Shown here piece after piece: positions 15,655 through 24,463 of a DNA stretch of 40,264 nt. The stretch is from an uncultured Eggerthella sp. (GTDB lineage Bacteria > Actinomycetota > Coriobacteriia > Coriobacteriales > Eggerthellaceae). The notes under the pieces are model-generated. The model did no database searches. It had not been told where the DNA came from and worked only from the letters and a program-made list of their open reading frames with translations. The position numbers and the translations under genes are program-made. How positions within the stretch are numbered: the first letter of the stretch is position 1; each line of letters begins with the position of its first letter. Location: NCBI GenBank assembly GCA_905203045.1, contig CAJKUH010000020.1:1-40264 (forward strand), given 5' to 3'.

Positions 15655-16479
15655 ATGTTTCTGAACGACATCTACCAAAGCCTTGATCCGGTGGCTTTCA
15701 CCATTGGGCCGTTTTCGGCGCGGTGGTATGGGCTTGCCTATGTAGCGGGCTTCGTGTGCGTTATTGCCATCATGTATGTAGTGGGCAAGCGCTGGAAGAT
15801 GCGTTTCGATTTCGACTCGCTGTGCATCATCATGCTGTGTGCCATGATAGGCGTCATCGTGGGCGGGCGTTTGGGCTACGTATTTTTCTACAACTGGGAT
15901 ATGTATGCGGCCAACCCGCTTGCCATCTTGGAATTCCAGCGGGGAGGCATGAGCTTCCATGGCGGGTTCATCGGAGCGCTTCTGGCGGGTATCGTTGCGG
16001 CGCGCATGGTCAAGATGCCGTATCTTTCCTTGGTTGACCTGGCAATTATCGGTGTGCCTGTTGGCTTGTTCTTCGGGCGCTGCGCCAACTTCGTGAATGG
16101 CGAGCTGTGGGGCGCTCCCACCGATTTGCCATGGGGCGTGGTGTTTGGCGGCAGTGCGGGCACGATGCCGCGCCATCCCAGCCAGCTCTATGAAGCGTTG
16201 CTGGAAGGCGTGCTGTTGTTCATCGTTTTGTTCGCCATGTCGCGCAAGCGTCCGCCGTTTGCGCGCGGCACCTATTTCGGCACGTTCATGGTTGGCTATG
16301 GTATTTGCCGCTTTGCCATCGAGTTCGTGCGCCAGCCCGATGCCCAGCTGGGCTATTTGTGGGGCGGTTGGCTTACGATGGGCCAGGTGCTTTCAGTGCC
16401 GCTTGTGGTGGCAGGCATTGCGCTTTTGATATACGCAGCGAAAACGAAGAAGCCCCAGCAGGGGCCTCAGCTGAAATAG
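15655..16479 (+). CDS. lgt: Prolipoprotein diacylglyceryl transferase
   Basis: A 274-residue inner-membrane enzyme that transfers diacylglycerol from phosphatidylglycerol to the lipobox cysteine of prolipoproteins. About seven membrane helices are visible. Key motifs are SARWYGLAYVAGF, SFHGGFIGALLAG, and the Lgt signature GRCANFVNGELWGAPTDLPW, followed by RHPSQLYEALLEG and the late FVRQPDAQLG. GGAAAGGA lies upstream. An in-frame ATG at 15649 would add two residues. One substrate, a lipoprotein, is encoded at 24464. The stop codon is inside the following terminator. Confidence 0.96.
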   Translation: MFLNDIYQSLDPVAFTIGPFSARWYGLAYVAGFVCVIAIMYVVGKRWKMRFDFDSLCIIMLCAMIGVIVGGRLGYVFFYNWDMYAANPLAILEFQRGGMSFHGGFIGALLAGIVAARMVKMPYLSLVDLAIIGVPVGLFFGRCANFVNGELWGAPTDLPWGVVFGGSAGTMPRHPSQLYEALLEGVLLFIVLFAMSRKRPPFARGTYFGTFMVGYGICRFAIEFVRQPDAQLGYLWGGWLTMGQVLSVPLVVAGIALLIYAAKTKKPQQGPQLK

Positions 16480-16512
16480 AGAAGGCAGGCGTTGGCCTGC
16501 CTTCTCTATTTC
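16475..16512 (+). terminator. Terminator overlapping the lgt stop codon
   Basis: A perfect 15-bp stem (AATAGAGAAGGCAGG with CCTGCCTTCTCTATT) has a 6-base loop. The left arm contains the lgt TAG stop. The T-rich tail is short (TCTAT). The stem is symmetric, so it could work both ways. Confidence 0.8.
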
Positions 16513-16571
16513 TATGACCGTACTTGCAGCTGCCTGCTTTTCCAGCCAGACGATATTTTGGCTTCCTGCAC

Positions 16572-16600
16572 TTGAAATGATACTAAATTAGTAGCATAAT
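16572..16600 (+). promoter_or_regulatory. Promoter with a palindromic operator, upstream of superoxide reductase
   Basis: TTGAAA (16572-16577), a 17-bp spacer and CATAAT (16595-16600) form a good sigma-70-type promoter. The spacer is almost filled by a 21-bp palindrome (16577-16597) with arms ATGATACTAA and TTAGTAGCAT around a central A, 9 of 10 pairs. A repressor bound there would block RNA polymerase. Confidence 0.7.
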
Positions 16601-16670
16601 GAGCGAAAGCAAAGCATAACCGCCATGCCAAAGCCCGGTACAGGCGGTTTCCCAAATGAAGGGGGATATC

Positions 16671-17048
16671 ATGAAACTCGAATTCTATAAGTGCGCTCAT
16701 TGCGGCAATGTGGCTGTGAAACTGTTCGACCAGGGTGCTCCACTCATGTGCTGCGGCGAGCCCATGCAGAAGCTTGAAGCCGGCGTCACCGATGCTGCCC
16801 GCGAAAAGCATGTGCCCGTGGCAACGGTTGGCGAAACCATCCATGTAGAGGTGGGCAGCGTTCTGCATCCCATGGAGGAAAAGCACTTCATCACCATGAT
16901 TGTTCTTGAAACCACCAAGGGCTTCCAGGTTGCCCATCTGCAGCCTGGCATGGAGCCCAAGGCCGATTTCGCCGTTGCTCCTGGTGATAAGGCAGTTGCC
17001 GTGTATGAGTATTGCAACCTGCACGGCCTGTGGAAAGCAGAGTTGTAG
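16671..17048 (+). CDS. Desulfoferrodoxin / superoxide reductase
   Basis: A 125-residue protein that reduces superoxide to peroxide without making oxygen, a defence typical of anaerobes. The N-terminal rubredoxin-like centre has CAHC and CC ligands (Cys8, Cys11, Cys27, Cys28). The catalytic Fe(His)4Cys centre is complete: His47, His66, His72, Cys115 and His118, the canonical spacing of class I desulfoferrodoxin. The start at 16671 follows AGGGGGA by 5 bp. Monocistronic, between its own promoter/operator and a strong terminator. Confidence 0.96.
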   Translation: MKLEFYKCAHCGNVAVKLFDQGAPLMCCGEPMQKLEAGVTDAAREKHVPVATVGETIHVEVGSVLHPMEEKHFITMIVLETTKGFQVAHLQPGMEPKADFAVAPGDKAVAVYEYCNLHGLWKAEL

Positions 17049-17099
17049 TAAAGAGCGATTCTGCTCCTTGCCCAATAAGGCAATTCGAATACGCAAAAG

Positions 17100-17132
17100 A
17101 AAGCCAGTCCCGTAGGTGGGACTGGCTTTTTC
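17100..17132 (+). terminator. Rho-independent terminator of the superoxide reductase gene
   Basis: A 12-bp stem (AAAGCCAGTCCC/GGGACTGGCTTT), loop GTAGGT, is followed by TT and TTCG. Confidence 0.9.
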
Positions 17133-17188
17133 GTTCTGCGGTTCATGTTGGGGCGTGTCTTTCCTGGGCACGTGCGGCGCCACTCACG

Positions 17189-17200
17189 TATCATGGGCAT
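17189..17200 (+). promoter_or_regulatory. Possible leaderless promoter
   Basis: TATCAT (17189-17194) ends 6 bp before the ATG at 17201, which lacks a Shine-Dalgarno. This would start transcription at or beside the start codon. The -35 region is poor. Confidence 0.35.
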
Positions 17201-18562
17201 ATGAGCAAAAAGAAAAAGATACAGCGCAAGCGCCAAGCTGCTGAGCAGCACAAACCGTTTGCGTTTGATGAAGTGTACGACGTTGCGATCGTGGGAGCTG
17301 GCGCTGCCGGGTTGGCGTGCGCCGTCTCATGCATGCAGCAGGCGCATGAAACGGGGCAAGGTGTTCCCCGTATTCTTGTCGTTGAACAGGGAAAACGCGT
17401 AGGCACTTCTGTTTTGCGCAGTGGCAATGGGCGCTGCAATTTCTCGAATTCCCGCTTAGAAGCAGCGCGTTACAGGGACGACGACTTCGTTGCGCAAGTG
17501 CTGTCGAAGCTTCCCAATGGACCGGTTAATTCCATTGTGCGCTGGTTCGAGCGCTTGGGGCTGGTATGGAGCGAAGCACCGCAAAGCGGTGGGCTGCTGT
17601 ACCCGTTTTCCAACAAGGCGTCTTCGGTGCTTGAGGTGCTGACGGGCGCGCTTCCTTCGAACGCGGTCGATATCCATACGTGCGTGTGCGCCAAGGAAGT
17701 TGTGCCCAGTGAAGAGGGCTATGTGGTGTGTTTGGAGGAAGCCTCCCTTCCATCAGCCAAAAGTGCGGCAGGCGCATCGTCTTTGGAGCCCGAGCAGCCA
17801 AAGCGCGCTTCGGTGCGTGCCACATGCGTGGTGGTGGCAGCCGGCGGGGGCTTTGCGGACGCTCTGGTGCAAGGCTGTGCTCCTGATTTGCGACTGCAGG
17901 CTTGGCAGCCAACGCTCGGGCCTCTTTCGACAGAGTTCCCCGAAGGTGTTTCTGCCGATGGACTGGATGGCATCCGCGTGCAGGCGCAGGTTTCACTTCC
18001 CCGTGCGGGTTTTTCCGAGAAGGGGGAAGTGCTGTTTCGCTCCTATGGCATATCGGGCATCGTGGTGTTCAACGCATCCCGTTATGCGAAGCCGGGCGAT
18101 GCTCTGCAGCTTGATATGTTGCCGGAAGCAGATTGCGAAGAGGCGACGGCGTTGCTGAGGGCTCGTGCCCAACTGTTTCAGGGGAGCCCTGCGCGTGAGG
18201 TGTTCCGCGGATTTGTGCTGCCTGAGTTGGGTGCTGCGCTCCTAGCAGCGGCAGGCATTCGCGCAGATAGGCCGCTTGAGCAGGATGAATGCAGCAAACT
18301 TGCGCAGGTTATGAAAGCGTTTCCCCTGCGCGTACGCGGTATAGCCGATGCTCAGCAATGCCAGGTGCATCGCGGTGGCATCGACCCGCAGGCGGTGAGC
18401 GCTGAAACGTTGCAGGTAAAGGGCGAACCCGGCCTGTACGTGCTTGGTGAAGCGCTCGATGTGGACGGCCCCTGCGGCGGCTACAACCTGCATTGGGCAT
18501 GGGCGTGCGGCATCCTTGCTGGAAGAAGCGTTGCCCGCCAGATTGGAAGGGAACAGGCATGA
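17201..18562 (+). CDS. HI0933/YhiN-family FAD-dependent oxidoreductase
   Basis: A 453-residue flavoprotein. After a Lys/Arg-rich start (MSKKKKIQRKRQ), the FAD-binding motif VAIVGAGAAGLACAV lies near residues 28-42, then TSVLRSGNGRCNFSNS. The C-terminal signature GEALDVDGPCGGYNLHWAWA is diagnostic of the HI0933/YhiN family. Members have been linked to rRNA dihydrouridine formation or, as BaiN, to bile-acid reduction, so the substrate is open. The start at 17201 is chosen for the basic N-terminus and the -10 close upstream. The stop overlaps the next gene's start (ATGA), so the two are translationally coupled. Confidence 0.9.
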   Translation: MSKKKKIQRKRQAAEQHKPFAFDEVYDVAIVGAGAAGLACAVSCMQQAHETGQGVPRILVVEQGKRVGTSVLRSGNGRCNFSNSRLEAARYRDDDFVAQVLSKLPNGPVNSIVRWFERLGLVWSEAPQSGGLLYPFSNKASSVLEVLTGALPSNAVDIHTCVCAKEVVPSEEGYVVCLEEASLPSAKSAAGASSLEPEQPKRASVRATCVVVAAGGGFADALVQGCAPDLRLQAWQPTLGPLSTEFPEGVSADGLDGIRVQAQVSLPRAGFSEKGEVLFRSYGISGIVVFNASRYAKPGDALQLDMLPEADCEEATALLRARAQLFQGSPAREVFRGFVLPELGAALLAAAGIRADRPLEQDECSKLAQVMKAFPLRVRGIADAQQCQVHRGGIDPQAVSAETLQVKGEPGLYVLGEALDVDGPCGGYNLHWAWACGILAGRSVARQIGREQA

Positions 18563-20238
18563 TAGAAGTTTCAGGCATTCGTCTTTCACTCGATGCGGCG
18601 CTTCCTGAAAACGCGGGCAAGCAGGTGGCGGAGGTTGCGCGGTCGCTGGGCGTTTCCCAGCACGATGTTAAGAGCCTGACGCTCACACGCAAAAGCGTTG
18701 ATGCCCGCAAAAAGAGCAACGTGCATTTCACCACGTCGTTTCAGGTTGCGCTGCCCGAAGCTCTTGAGCGCCGCCTTCTGGAAAAGGCACCCAAAGGCTT
18801 GAACGTGCGCGTGGCAAAGCGCTACGAGCCGCTTTCGTGCCCCGATTGCTCTGCAGAAGTTAGGGAAACCGTTCCAAGGCCCGTAGTAGTTGGCCTGGGC
18901 CCGGCTGGCCTGTTCGCAGCACTGTATCTGGCGCGCTGCGGTCTTCGCCCCCTGGTGGTAGAACGCGGCTTCGATGTGGAAAGGCGCGCTGCCGACATCA
19001 AAGCATTCCATGAAACAGGCAGGTTGAACCCCGATTCCAACATCCAATTCGGCGAAGGCGGTGCTGGCACGTTTTCGGATGGGAAGCTCACTACCAACAT
19101 CAAGAACCCCTTTGCCAAGCACGTGCTGCATTGGTTCGTCGATGCCGGTGCGCCCGAGAGCATTTTGGTGGAGGCCCACCCGCATTTGGGCAGCGACAAT
19201 TTGCCGGGCATCGTAAGCGCCATGCGCAACGAGATAATCCGCCGCGGTGGGGAAGTGCGCTTCGGCACGCGTCTTTCTGGCTGGCAGTTCGAGGACGGCA
19301 AGCTGGTCTCGGTCAAGCTGGAATGCGCAGAAACCCCCCTGTGCGAAGAGGTGCCTGCCTCGGAGCTGGTATTGGCATGCGGCCACTCGGCGCGCGATGT
19401 GTTCGAGCTATGCCGCGACCAGGGCTTTGCTATGGAGCAGAAGCCCTTTTCGGTTGGCGTGCGCATCGAGCACCCGCAAACGGCTATCAACCAGGCGCAA
19501 TGGGGCAAGGCGGCGAAGCACCCGGCTTTGGGTGCTGCCGAGTACAAGCTTGCCGTGCACCTGCCCACCGGTCGCAGCGTGTACACGTTCTGCATGTGCC
19601 CAGGCGGCGAAGTGGTGGCAGCGGCAAGCGAAGCGGGCGGCATCGTGACCAACGGTATGAGCCGCTATGCCCGCGCTGGCAAGAATGCCAATTCCGCGGT
19701 GCTGGTGAACGTCGACCCTGCCGACTTCGGTAGCAGCGATGTGCTTGCCGGCGTTCAGCTGCAGCGCAGCATCGAGCAGGCTGCCTTCCGCATTTCCGCT
19801 GAACATGGCGGCAAGCCCTATGAAGCGCCGGCACAGCGCGTCGGCGATTTTCTGGGAACGGGAACAGCCAAGCGCGGCCAGGGTCCGCAGCCTACCTACG
19901 CCCGCGGTGTGGTGGAAGCGCCCATCGCCGAGTGCTTCCCTGAGTTCGTCTCCGATTCGCTCGCAGAGGCCTTGCCCTTGCTTGGTCGCAAGCTCAAAGG
20001 CTTTGACGACCCGAATGCCCTGATGACGGCACCGGAAACGCGCTCTTCTTCGCCTGTGCGCATCTGTCGTGGTCGCGATTTCCAGGCGCGTTTCGCAAAA
20101 CCGGGGGCAGAAACCGAAGAACTTCCCGGCAACGGCGTGTTCCCCTGCGGCGAAGGCCCCGGCTACGCGGGCGGAATCATGTCTGCTGCGTGCGATGGCT
20201 TGCGTGTGGCCGCCAAGATCGCCGAACGATACTGCTAG
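18559..20238 (+). CDS. FAD-dependent dehydrogenase, COG2509-like
   Basis: A 559-residue uncharacterised flavoprotein. An N-terminal domain of about 100 residues (MIEVSGIRLSLDAALPENAG, with SLTLTRKSVDARKKSNVHF) precedes the dinucleotide-binding fold VVVGLGPAGLFAALYLARCG. IQFGEGGAGTFSDGKLTT and the C-terminal FPCGEGPGYAGGIMSAACDG complete the COG2509 pattern. GGAAGGGA lies 7 bp before the ATG, which overlaps the upstream TGA. Coupling with a second flavoprotein suggests related roles, but neither substrate is known. Confidence 0.9.
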   Translation: MIEVSGIRLSLDAALPENAGKQVAEVARSLGVSQHDVKSLTLTRKSVDARKKSNVHFTTSFQVALPEALERRLLEKAPKGLNVRVAKRYEPLSCPDCSAEVRETVPRPVVVGLGPAGLFAALYLARCGLRPLVVERGFDVERRAADIKAFHETGRLNPDSNIQFGEGGAGTFSDGKLTTNIKNPFAKHVLHWFVDAGAPESILVEAHPHLGSDNLPGIVSAMRNEIIRRGGEVRFGTRLSGWQFEDGKLVSVKLECAETPLCEEVPASELVLACGHSARDVFELCRDQGFAMEQKPFSVGVRIEHPQTAINQAQWGKAAKHPALGAAEYKLAVHLPTGRSVYTFCMCPGGEVVAAASEAGGIVTNGMSRYARAGKNANSAVLVNVDPADFGSSDVLAGVQLQRSIEQAAFRISAEHGGKPYEAPAQRVGDFLGTGTAKRGQGPQPTYARGVVEAPIAECFPEFVSDSLAEALPLLGRKLKGFDDPNALMTAPETRSSSPVRICRGRDFQARFAKPGAETEELPGNGVFPCGEGPGYAGGIMSAACDGLRVAAKIAERYC

Positions 20239-20406
20239 CGGGAAACGGGAACAGCCCCCATCTTTCTCGCTTTTGGCGGACAGGTTGGGGAAAGGTAACA
20301 GTTCGCTGAAACCAGCTCCCAATGCCTGCGTGCCGTCATGCGAAACGGGTTGGGCGCGGTATCATTGAACTCCTGTGATAAGGCTTAGCGCCATGCACAT
20401 GGCTGC

Positions 20407-21051
20407 ATGGCAAATCGTTCCATAATCGTGAAAGCTATGATGACAATGCCTACGGTATCGCACACGCCAGAAGAAACTCTTGCCGCGCTGAAAAGCGGCA
20501 AGCCCGTTGTTTTTCCCACCGATACGTTGTTCGGCCTGGGCGTTTCGGTGCTCCATGCGCCCAGCCCCGAAATCCTGTACACCATCAAACACCGCGAAAA
20601 GAAAAAGCCCATTGCCTGGTTGGTGGGCGGCATCGAGGACCTGGAGCGGTACGGCAAGGTGGTGCCCGATTTCGCCTTTACCTTGGCGCGCACATTCTGG
20701 CCGGGGCCTCTTACCATCATCGTGAAGGCATCGAGCGAAGTACCCGAGGCGTTTCGCTCCGCAGAGGGCACCATCGGCTTGCGTATGCCTGCCAACGAAA
20801 CCGCCCATGCGTTGATAAGGGAACTGGGGTGCCCTATAGCCACCACTTCGGCGAACCTTTCAGGCCAGAGGAACACCATCGCCTTTAACGAGATAGATTC
20901 CGCGATCTTCGCTGCCGTAGGGGCGGCCATCTCTGACGACGAACCCAAAAGCGGCATCGCTTCCACTATCGTGAACTGCGCTTCGGGCGACCATCCCGTT
21001 TTGGTGCGCGAAGGGGCAATTACCATTGCCGACATTCGCGCGCTTTCCTAG
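20407..21051 (+). CDS. L-threonylcarbamoyladenylate synthase (Sua5/YrdC/YciO family)
   Basis: A 214-residue protein of the YrdC fold that makes threonylcarbamoyl-AMP from threonine, bicarbonate and ATP for t6A37 modification of tRNA. KPVVFPTDTLFGLG, the KHREKKKPIAWLV segment and CPIATTSANLSG are family motifs. The start is uncertain: ATG 20407 has a weak ribosome site, and ATGs at 20437, 20440 and 20446 would still keep the domain. A TATCAT -10 (20360-20365) lies upstream. It is followed by an alpha/beta hydrolase whose Shine-Dalgarno overlaps this stop, so the two form one operon. Confidence 0.9.
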   Translation: MANRSIIVKAMMTMPTVSHTPEETLAALKSGKPVVFPTDTLFGLGVSVLHAPSPEILYTIKHREKKKPIAWLVGGIEDLERYGKVVPDFAFTLARTFWPGPLTIIVKASSEVPEAFRSAEGTIGLRMPANETAHALIRELGCPIATTSANLSGQRNTIAFNEIDSAIFAAVGAAISDDEPKSGIASTIVNCASGDHPVLVREGAITIADIRALS

Positions 21052-21065
21052 GGGAGGTGCGCGCA

Positions 21066-22250
21066 ATGGCTCGAAATCCGTATCCGCGGGTTCAGGAAAC
21101 CTCCACGCTCTCTGCCGATGGGCGGTCATGGCTGCGCGTTGTGGTGTGGCTGCCCGACCCGGTGTACAGTCGCCGTGGTGTGGTGCAGCTGGTGCACGGC
21201 ATGGCCGAGCACATTGGCCGCTACGATTCCTTCGCGCGCTTTTTGACGGGGCTGGGCTACGTGGTGTTCGGCCACGACCACATCGGTCACGGGAAAAGCG
21301 TGTCTTCTGCCGATGAATTGGGGTGCATGCCGCTTGAAGGCGGCAAGGACATCTTGGTTGCCGACGTGACGCGTGCGCGCGAGGCCGCTTTGAAGCTCAG
21401 TCGGGAAAACGGTACGCTTCCCCTGTTCCTGTTCGGGCATTCCATGGGCAGTTTCGTGGTCCGTGCCTGTATTGCCCGCAACGCGAAGGGCATCTCCGGT
21501 GCCGTGATATGCGGAACGGGCAACCAGTCTCGTATCCTGTCGCTTGCGGGGCGCACCCTTTCGCGCGTTATCGGTGCTGTTCGAGGCGAAACGTATCGTT
21601 CCCGCTTGGTGGATTCTTTGGTAATCGGTGCGTTCTCTTCCGCCATCGAAGACGCCCGCACCGATTCCGACTGGATATCAACCGACCCCGCCGTGGTGGA
21701 TGCGTATTTGGCCGATCCTCTTTCCGGCCAGGCGTTTTCCGTGGGCGCCTATGCAACGCTTACCGACCTGACCGCAGAAGTGGTTACGAAGAAAAGCGCT
21801 GCGGCGGTGCCCAAACAGCTTCCCCTGCTGTTCGTTGCCGGTGCCGAAGACCCGGTGGGCTCGTGTGGCAAAGACGTCGAAGCTGCGGCCGAATTGTATC
21901 GTAGCCAGGGCGTGGAAGATGTGCGCGTGGTGATTTACCCGAACATGCGCCACGAGATTCTGAACGAGCCGCGCCGCCTTGACGTCTACAACGACGTTGA
22001 GCAGTGGTTCACCGAGTGCATGGTGATGAACGCCGTGATTCGCGAGCGCGAAGTCGAAAAGCCTCAAAAAGAGGAGTCCGACGAAAGCCCTAAGGGCAAA
22101 GAGCCGGAAAATGCAGCGTCCGAACCCGCAGCCGATCAGCCCGAAGAAGCAGCTGATTGCCCGAAGACCGAAGATGCCAGTGCGCCATCGACCGAACCGG
22201 CTGGCGCTCCGTCCGCCGAACCGAACGGTGCCGAACCGGACGGTGAATAA
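21066..22250 (+). CDS. Alpha/beta hydrolase (lysophospholipase/monoglyceride lipase-like) with acidic tail
   Basis: A 394-residue hydrolase. It shows the S33/Hydrolase_4 pattern: VVQLVHGMAEHIGRYDSFA, then GHDHIGHGKS, the nucleophile elbow GHSMG (Ser126), an Asp in FVAGAEDPVG and His in MRHEIL. Likely a cytoplasmic esterase acting on monoacylglycerol or lysophospholipid. The last 65 or so residues are a Pro/Glu/Ala-rich disordered tail (EPAADQPEEAADCPKTEDAS). Start ATG 21066 follows GGGGAGG. The downstream gene is glycerol kinase, which would use glycerol released from such lipids; this link is inference. Confidence 0.9.
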   Translation: MARNPYPRVQETSTLSADGRSWLRVVVWLPDPVYSRRGVVQLVHGMAEHIGRYDSFARFLTGLGYVVFGHDHIGHGKSVSSADELGCMPLEGGKDILVADVTRAREAALKLSRENGTLPLFLFGHSMGSFVVRACIARNAKGISGAVICGTGNQSRILSLAGRTLSRVIGAVRGETYRSRLVDSLVIGAFSSAIEDARTDSDWISTDPAVVDAYLADPLSGQAFSVGAYATLTDLTAEVVTKKSAAAVPKQLPLLFVAGAEDPVGSCGKDVEAAAELYRSQGVEDVRVVIYPNMRHEILNEPRRLDVYNDVEQWFTECMVMNAVIREREVEKPQKEESDESPKGKEPENAASEPAADQPEEAADCPKTEDASAPSTEPAGAPSAEPNGAEPDGE

Positions 22251-22337
22251 AATCCTGCTGCAGAAGCTCCCTGCTGCGCGCTTTAGAGCGGTGCGTTTCA
22301 GCGGGCTTTGAAGCCTCGAAACGGAAAGGCGAATGCC

Positions 22338-23831
22338 ATGGGTGAATACGTTATCGCGCTCGACCAGGGAACCACGTCTTCCCGTGCGGTTCTGATAGAC
22401 AAGCTGGGCCGCATCAAGGCGCTTACGCAAAGCGCGTTCCCGCAGCTGTTCCCGCAACCGGGTTGGGTAGAGCATTCCCCGAAAGACATTCTTTCAAGCC
22501 AGCTTAAGGTTTTGACGGAATTGCTTGTTTCATCAGGTGTTTCCGCCAACCAGATAGACAGTATCGGCATCACCAACCAGCGCGAAACCACGGTGGTGTG
22601 GGACCGCGTTACCGGCGATCCCATCTACAACGCCATCGTGTGGCAGTGCCGCCGAACCACCGAAATCGTGGAACGCTGCTGTCCCGATGCCGAAACCGCA
22701 GCCGAGGTAACCAAGCGGACAGGGCTCATTCCCGATGCCTACTATTCGGCTTCGAAGATAGCGTGGATCCTGGATCGGGTTCCGGGTGCGCGCGAGCGCG
22801 CCGAAGCGGGTGAGCTTGCCTTCGGCACGGTGGACTCATGGCTGATCTGGAACCTTACCCAGGGTGAAGTCCACGCAACCGACCCCACCAACGCAAGCCG
22901 TACCATGCTCTTCAACATCCATTCCGGGCAATGGGACCCATGGCTGTGCCAGCTGTTTGGCGTGCCGGAATCGATGCTGCCCGAATTGCGCCCATCATCA
23001 GGCGATTTCGGGAATATGCACCATCCTGTTATTGCGGGCGCCATCCCCATTCGCGGTGTTGCAGGCGACCAGCAGGCGGCGCTTTTCGGCCAATGCTGTT
23101 TTAAGCCCGGGCAGGTGAAGGCCACGTTCGGCACAGGTTGTTTTCTGCTTATGAACACGGGGCGGAAGGCGTGCGATTCCACCCATGGGCTGGTAACCAC
23201 CGTTGCGGCATCCGCCCCCAAAACGACGGGCCTGGAATACGCGTTGGAAGGCAGCGTGTTCATGGCGGGCGCTCTGATGCAGTGGCTGCGCGATGGGCTG
23301 GGGCTTATCGTCGATGTGTCCGAAACCGAGGAACTGGCGAAAAGCGTGCCCGATTCCGCAGGTGTATGCGTGGTTCCCGCGTTCACGGGGCTCGGTGCGC
23401 CCTACTGGGACGCTAACGCGCGCGGAGCCATCTACGGCCTTACCCGTGGCGCTACCAAGGCGCATGTGGTGCGTGCCTGCTTGGAAGCGCAGGGCTTCCA
23501 GGTGCAGGACGTGCTCGAAGGCATGGCGCGCGATGCCGAAGCGCCTGTTTCGGTGCTTGCCGTCGACGGGGGAGCGTGCCGCAACAACTTCATGCTGCAG
23601 TGCTGCGCCGATATCGTGGGCGCGGCCATCCAGCGTCCCCAGTGCGTTGAGAGCACGGCGCTTGGCGCCGCTTACCTGGCGGGTTTGGCGACGGGTTTCT
23701 GGCAAAGCACGGAAGAAATTGCCAGCTTGCGCGGAATCGACCGCACATTCACGCCGAAGGCGAGTGCCGAGGCGCGGGCGCGCATGCTCGCCTATTGGCA
23801 CGATTGCGTGGCGCGGACCCGAACCTGTTAG
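22338..23831 (+). CDS. glpK: Glycerol kinase
   Basis: A 497-residue FGGY-family kinase that phosphorylates glycerol to glycerol-3-phosphate. The N-terminal ALDQGTTSSRAVLID phosphate-binding loop, SIGITNQRETTVVWDRVTG, the FGGY signatures GVAGDQQAALFGQCCFKPGQ and DGGACRNNFMLQCCAD, and the C-terminal ATP site are present. I chose ATG 22338, which has GGAAAGG 8 bp upstream and gives MGEYVIALDQGTT; ATG 22308 would add ten residues. No glpF or glpD is adjacent, but an alpha/beta hydrolase that may release glycerol precedes it. Confidence 0.97.
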   Translation: MGEYVIALDQGTTSSRAVLIDKLGRIKALTQSAFPQLFPQPGWVEHSPKDILSSQLKVLTELLVSSGVSANQIDSIGITNQRETTVVWDRVTGDPIYNAIVWQCRRTTEIVERCCPDAETAAEVTKRTGLIPDAYYSASKIAWILDRVPGARERAEAGELAFGTVDSWLIWNLTQGEVHATDPTNASRTMLFNIHSGQWDPWLCQLFGVPESMLPELRPSSGDFGNMHHPVIAGAIPIRGVAGDQQAALFGQCCFKPGQVKATFGTGCFLLMNTGRKACDSTHGLVTTVAASAPKTTGLEYALEGSVFMAGALMQWLRDGLGLIVDVSETEELAKSVPDSAGVCVVPAFTGLGAPYWDANARGAIYGLTRGATKAHVVRACLEAQGFQVQDVLEGMARDAEAPVSVLAVDGGACRNNFMLQCCADIVGAAIQRPQCVESTALGAAYLAGLATGFWQSTEEIASLRGIDRTFTPKASAEARARMLAYWHDCVARTRTC

Positions 23832-23901
23832 GCGAAAGACCCGTTCGGCGCAGCTTTCGGCTCCATGCAAGCGCCTGCGGCTACCGGGCTTGCTTCTTCC
23901 G

Positions 23902-23907
23902 TATAAT
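23902..23907 (+). promoter_or_regulatory. -10 element upstream of rpiB
   Basis: A perfect TATAAT lies 85 bp before the rpiB start. The -35 region at the proper spacing is poor. Confidence 0.45.
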
Positions 23908-23992
23908 GGGAGCCAAACAACCCATTGGCCAAGGCGCACTGTTGTGCCTTTGCCGCGCGCATGCCGCCACGGGCGGAAAAGGAGCATCCACC

Positions 23993-24427
23993 ATGAAGAT
24001 TTCCATCGCATCGGATCACGCCGGCTTCGAGCAGAAGCAGCAGCTGGCTGCGTATCTGAAGGAGCAAGGTCACGAGGTGATCGACCGCGGTCCCGATAGC
24101 GACAACCGTGTGGATTACCCCGACTTTGCCGTGAAGGTGGGCGCAGATGTTCAGTCTGGCGCTGCCGAGCGCGGTGTTCTGGTATGCGGTACGGGCATCG
24201 GCATGGCCATGGCCGTCGGCAAGATGGCAGGCATCCGCGCTGCCAATGTGGTTCGTCGCGATTTCGCTGTGCTGTGTCGCGAGCACAACGACGCCAACGT
24301 CATCACGCTTTCGGGCCGTTTCGTTTCCTTGGAAGACAACGAGAGCATCCTGGATGCTTTCCTTGCCACCGAATTTGCCGGTGGCCGTCACGCGGGCCGC
24401 GTAGAGAAGATCAACGCGCTGGACTAG
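23993..24427 (+). CDS. rpiB: Ribose-5-phosphate isomerase B
   Basis: A 144-residue RpiB/LacAB-family isomerase interconverting ribose-5-phosphate and ribulose-5-phosphate in the pentose phosphate pathway. ASDHAGFEQKQ (Asp8, His9), the catalytic Cys65 in GVLVCGTGIGMAMA, and the late CREHNDANVITLSGRF are visible. GGAAAAGGAG lies about 10 bp before the ATG. Length is normal. It sits between glpK and a lipoprotein gene with no close metabolic partner. Confidence 0.97.
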   Translation: MKISIASDHAGFEQKQQLAAYLKEQGHEVIDRGPDSDNRVDYPDFAVKVGADVQSGAAERGVLVCGTGIGMAMAVGKMAGIRAANVVRRDFAVLCREHNDANVITLSGRFVSLEDNESILDAFLATEFAGGRHAGRVEKINALD

Positions 24428-24463
24428 GGTGTTCAGCTGAATTTGCCGACGAAAGGGGCAGCC

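Noticed and set aside
15471..15671. 66-codon minus-strand frame before lgt
   Set aside because: The translation looks fairly protein-like, but it overlaps the lgt start, has no ribosome site or promoter, and no known family. A gene remnant cannot be excluded.
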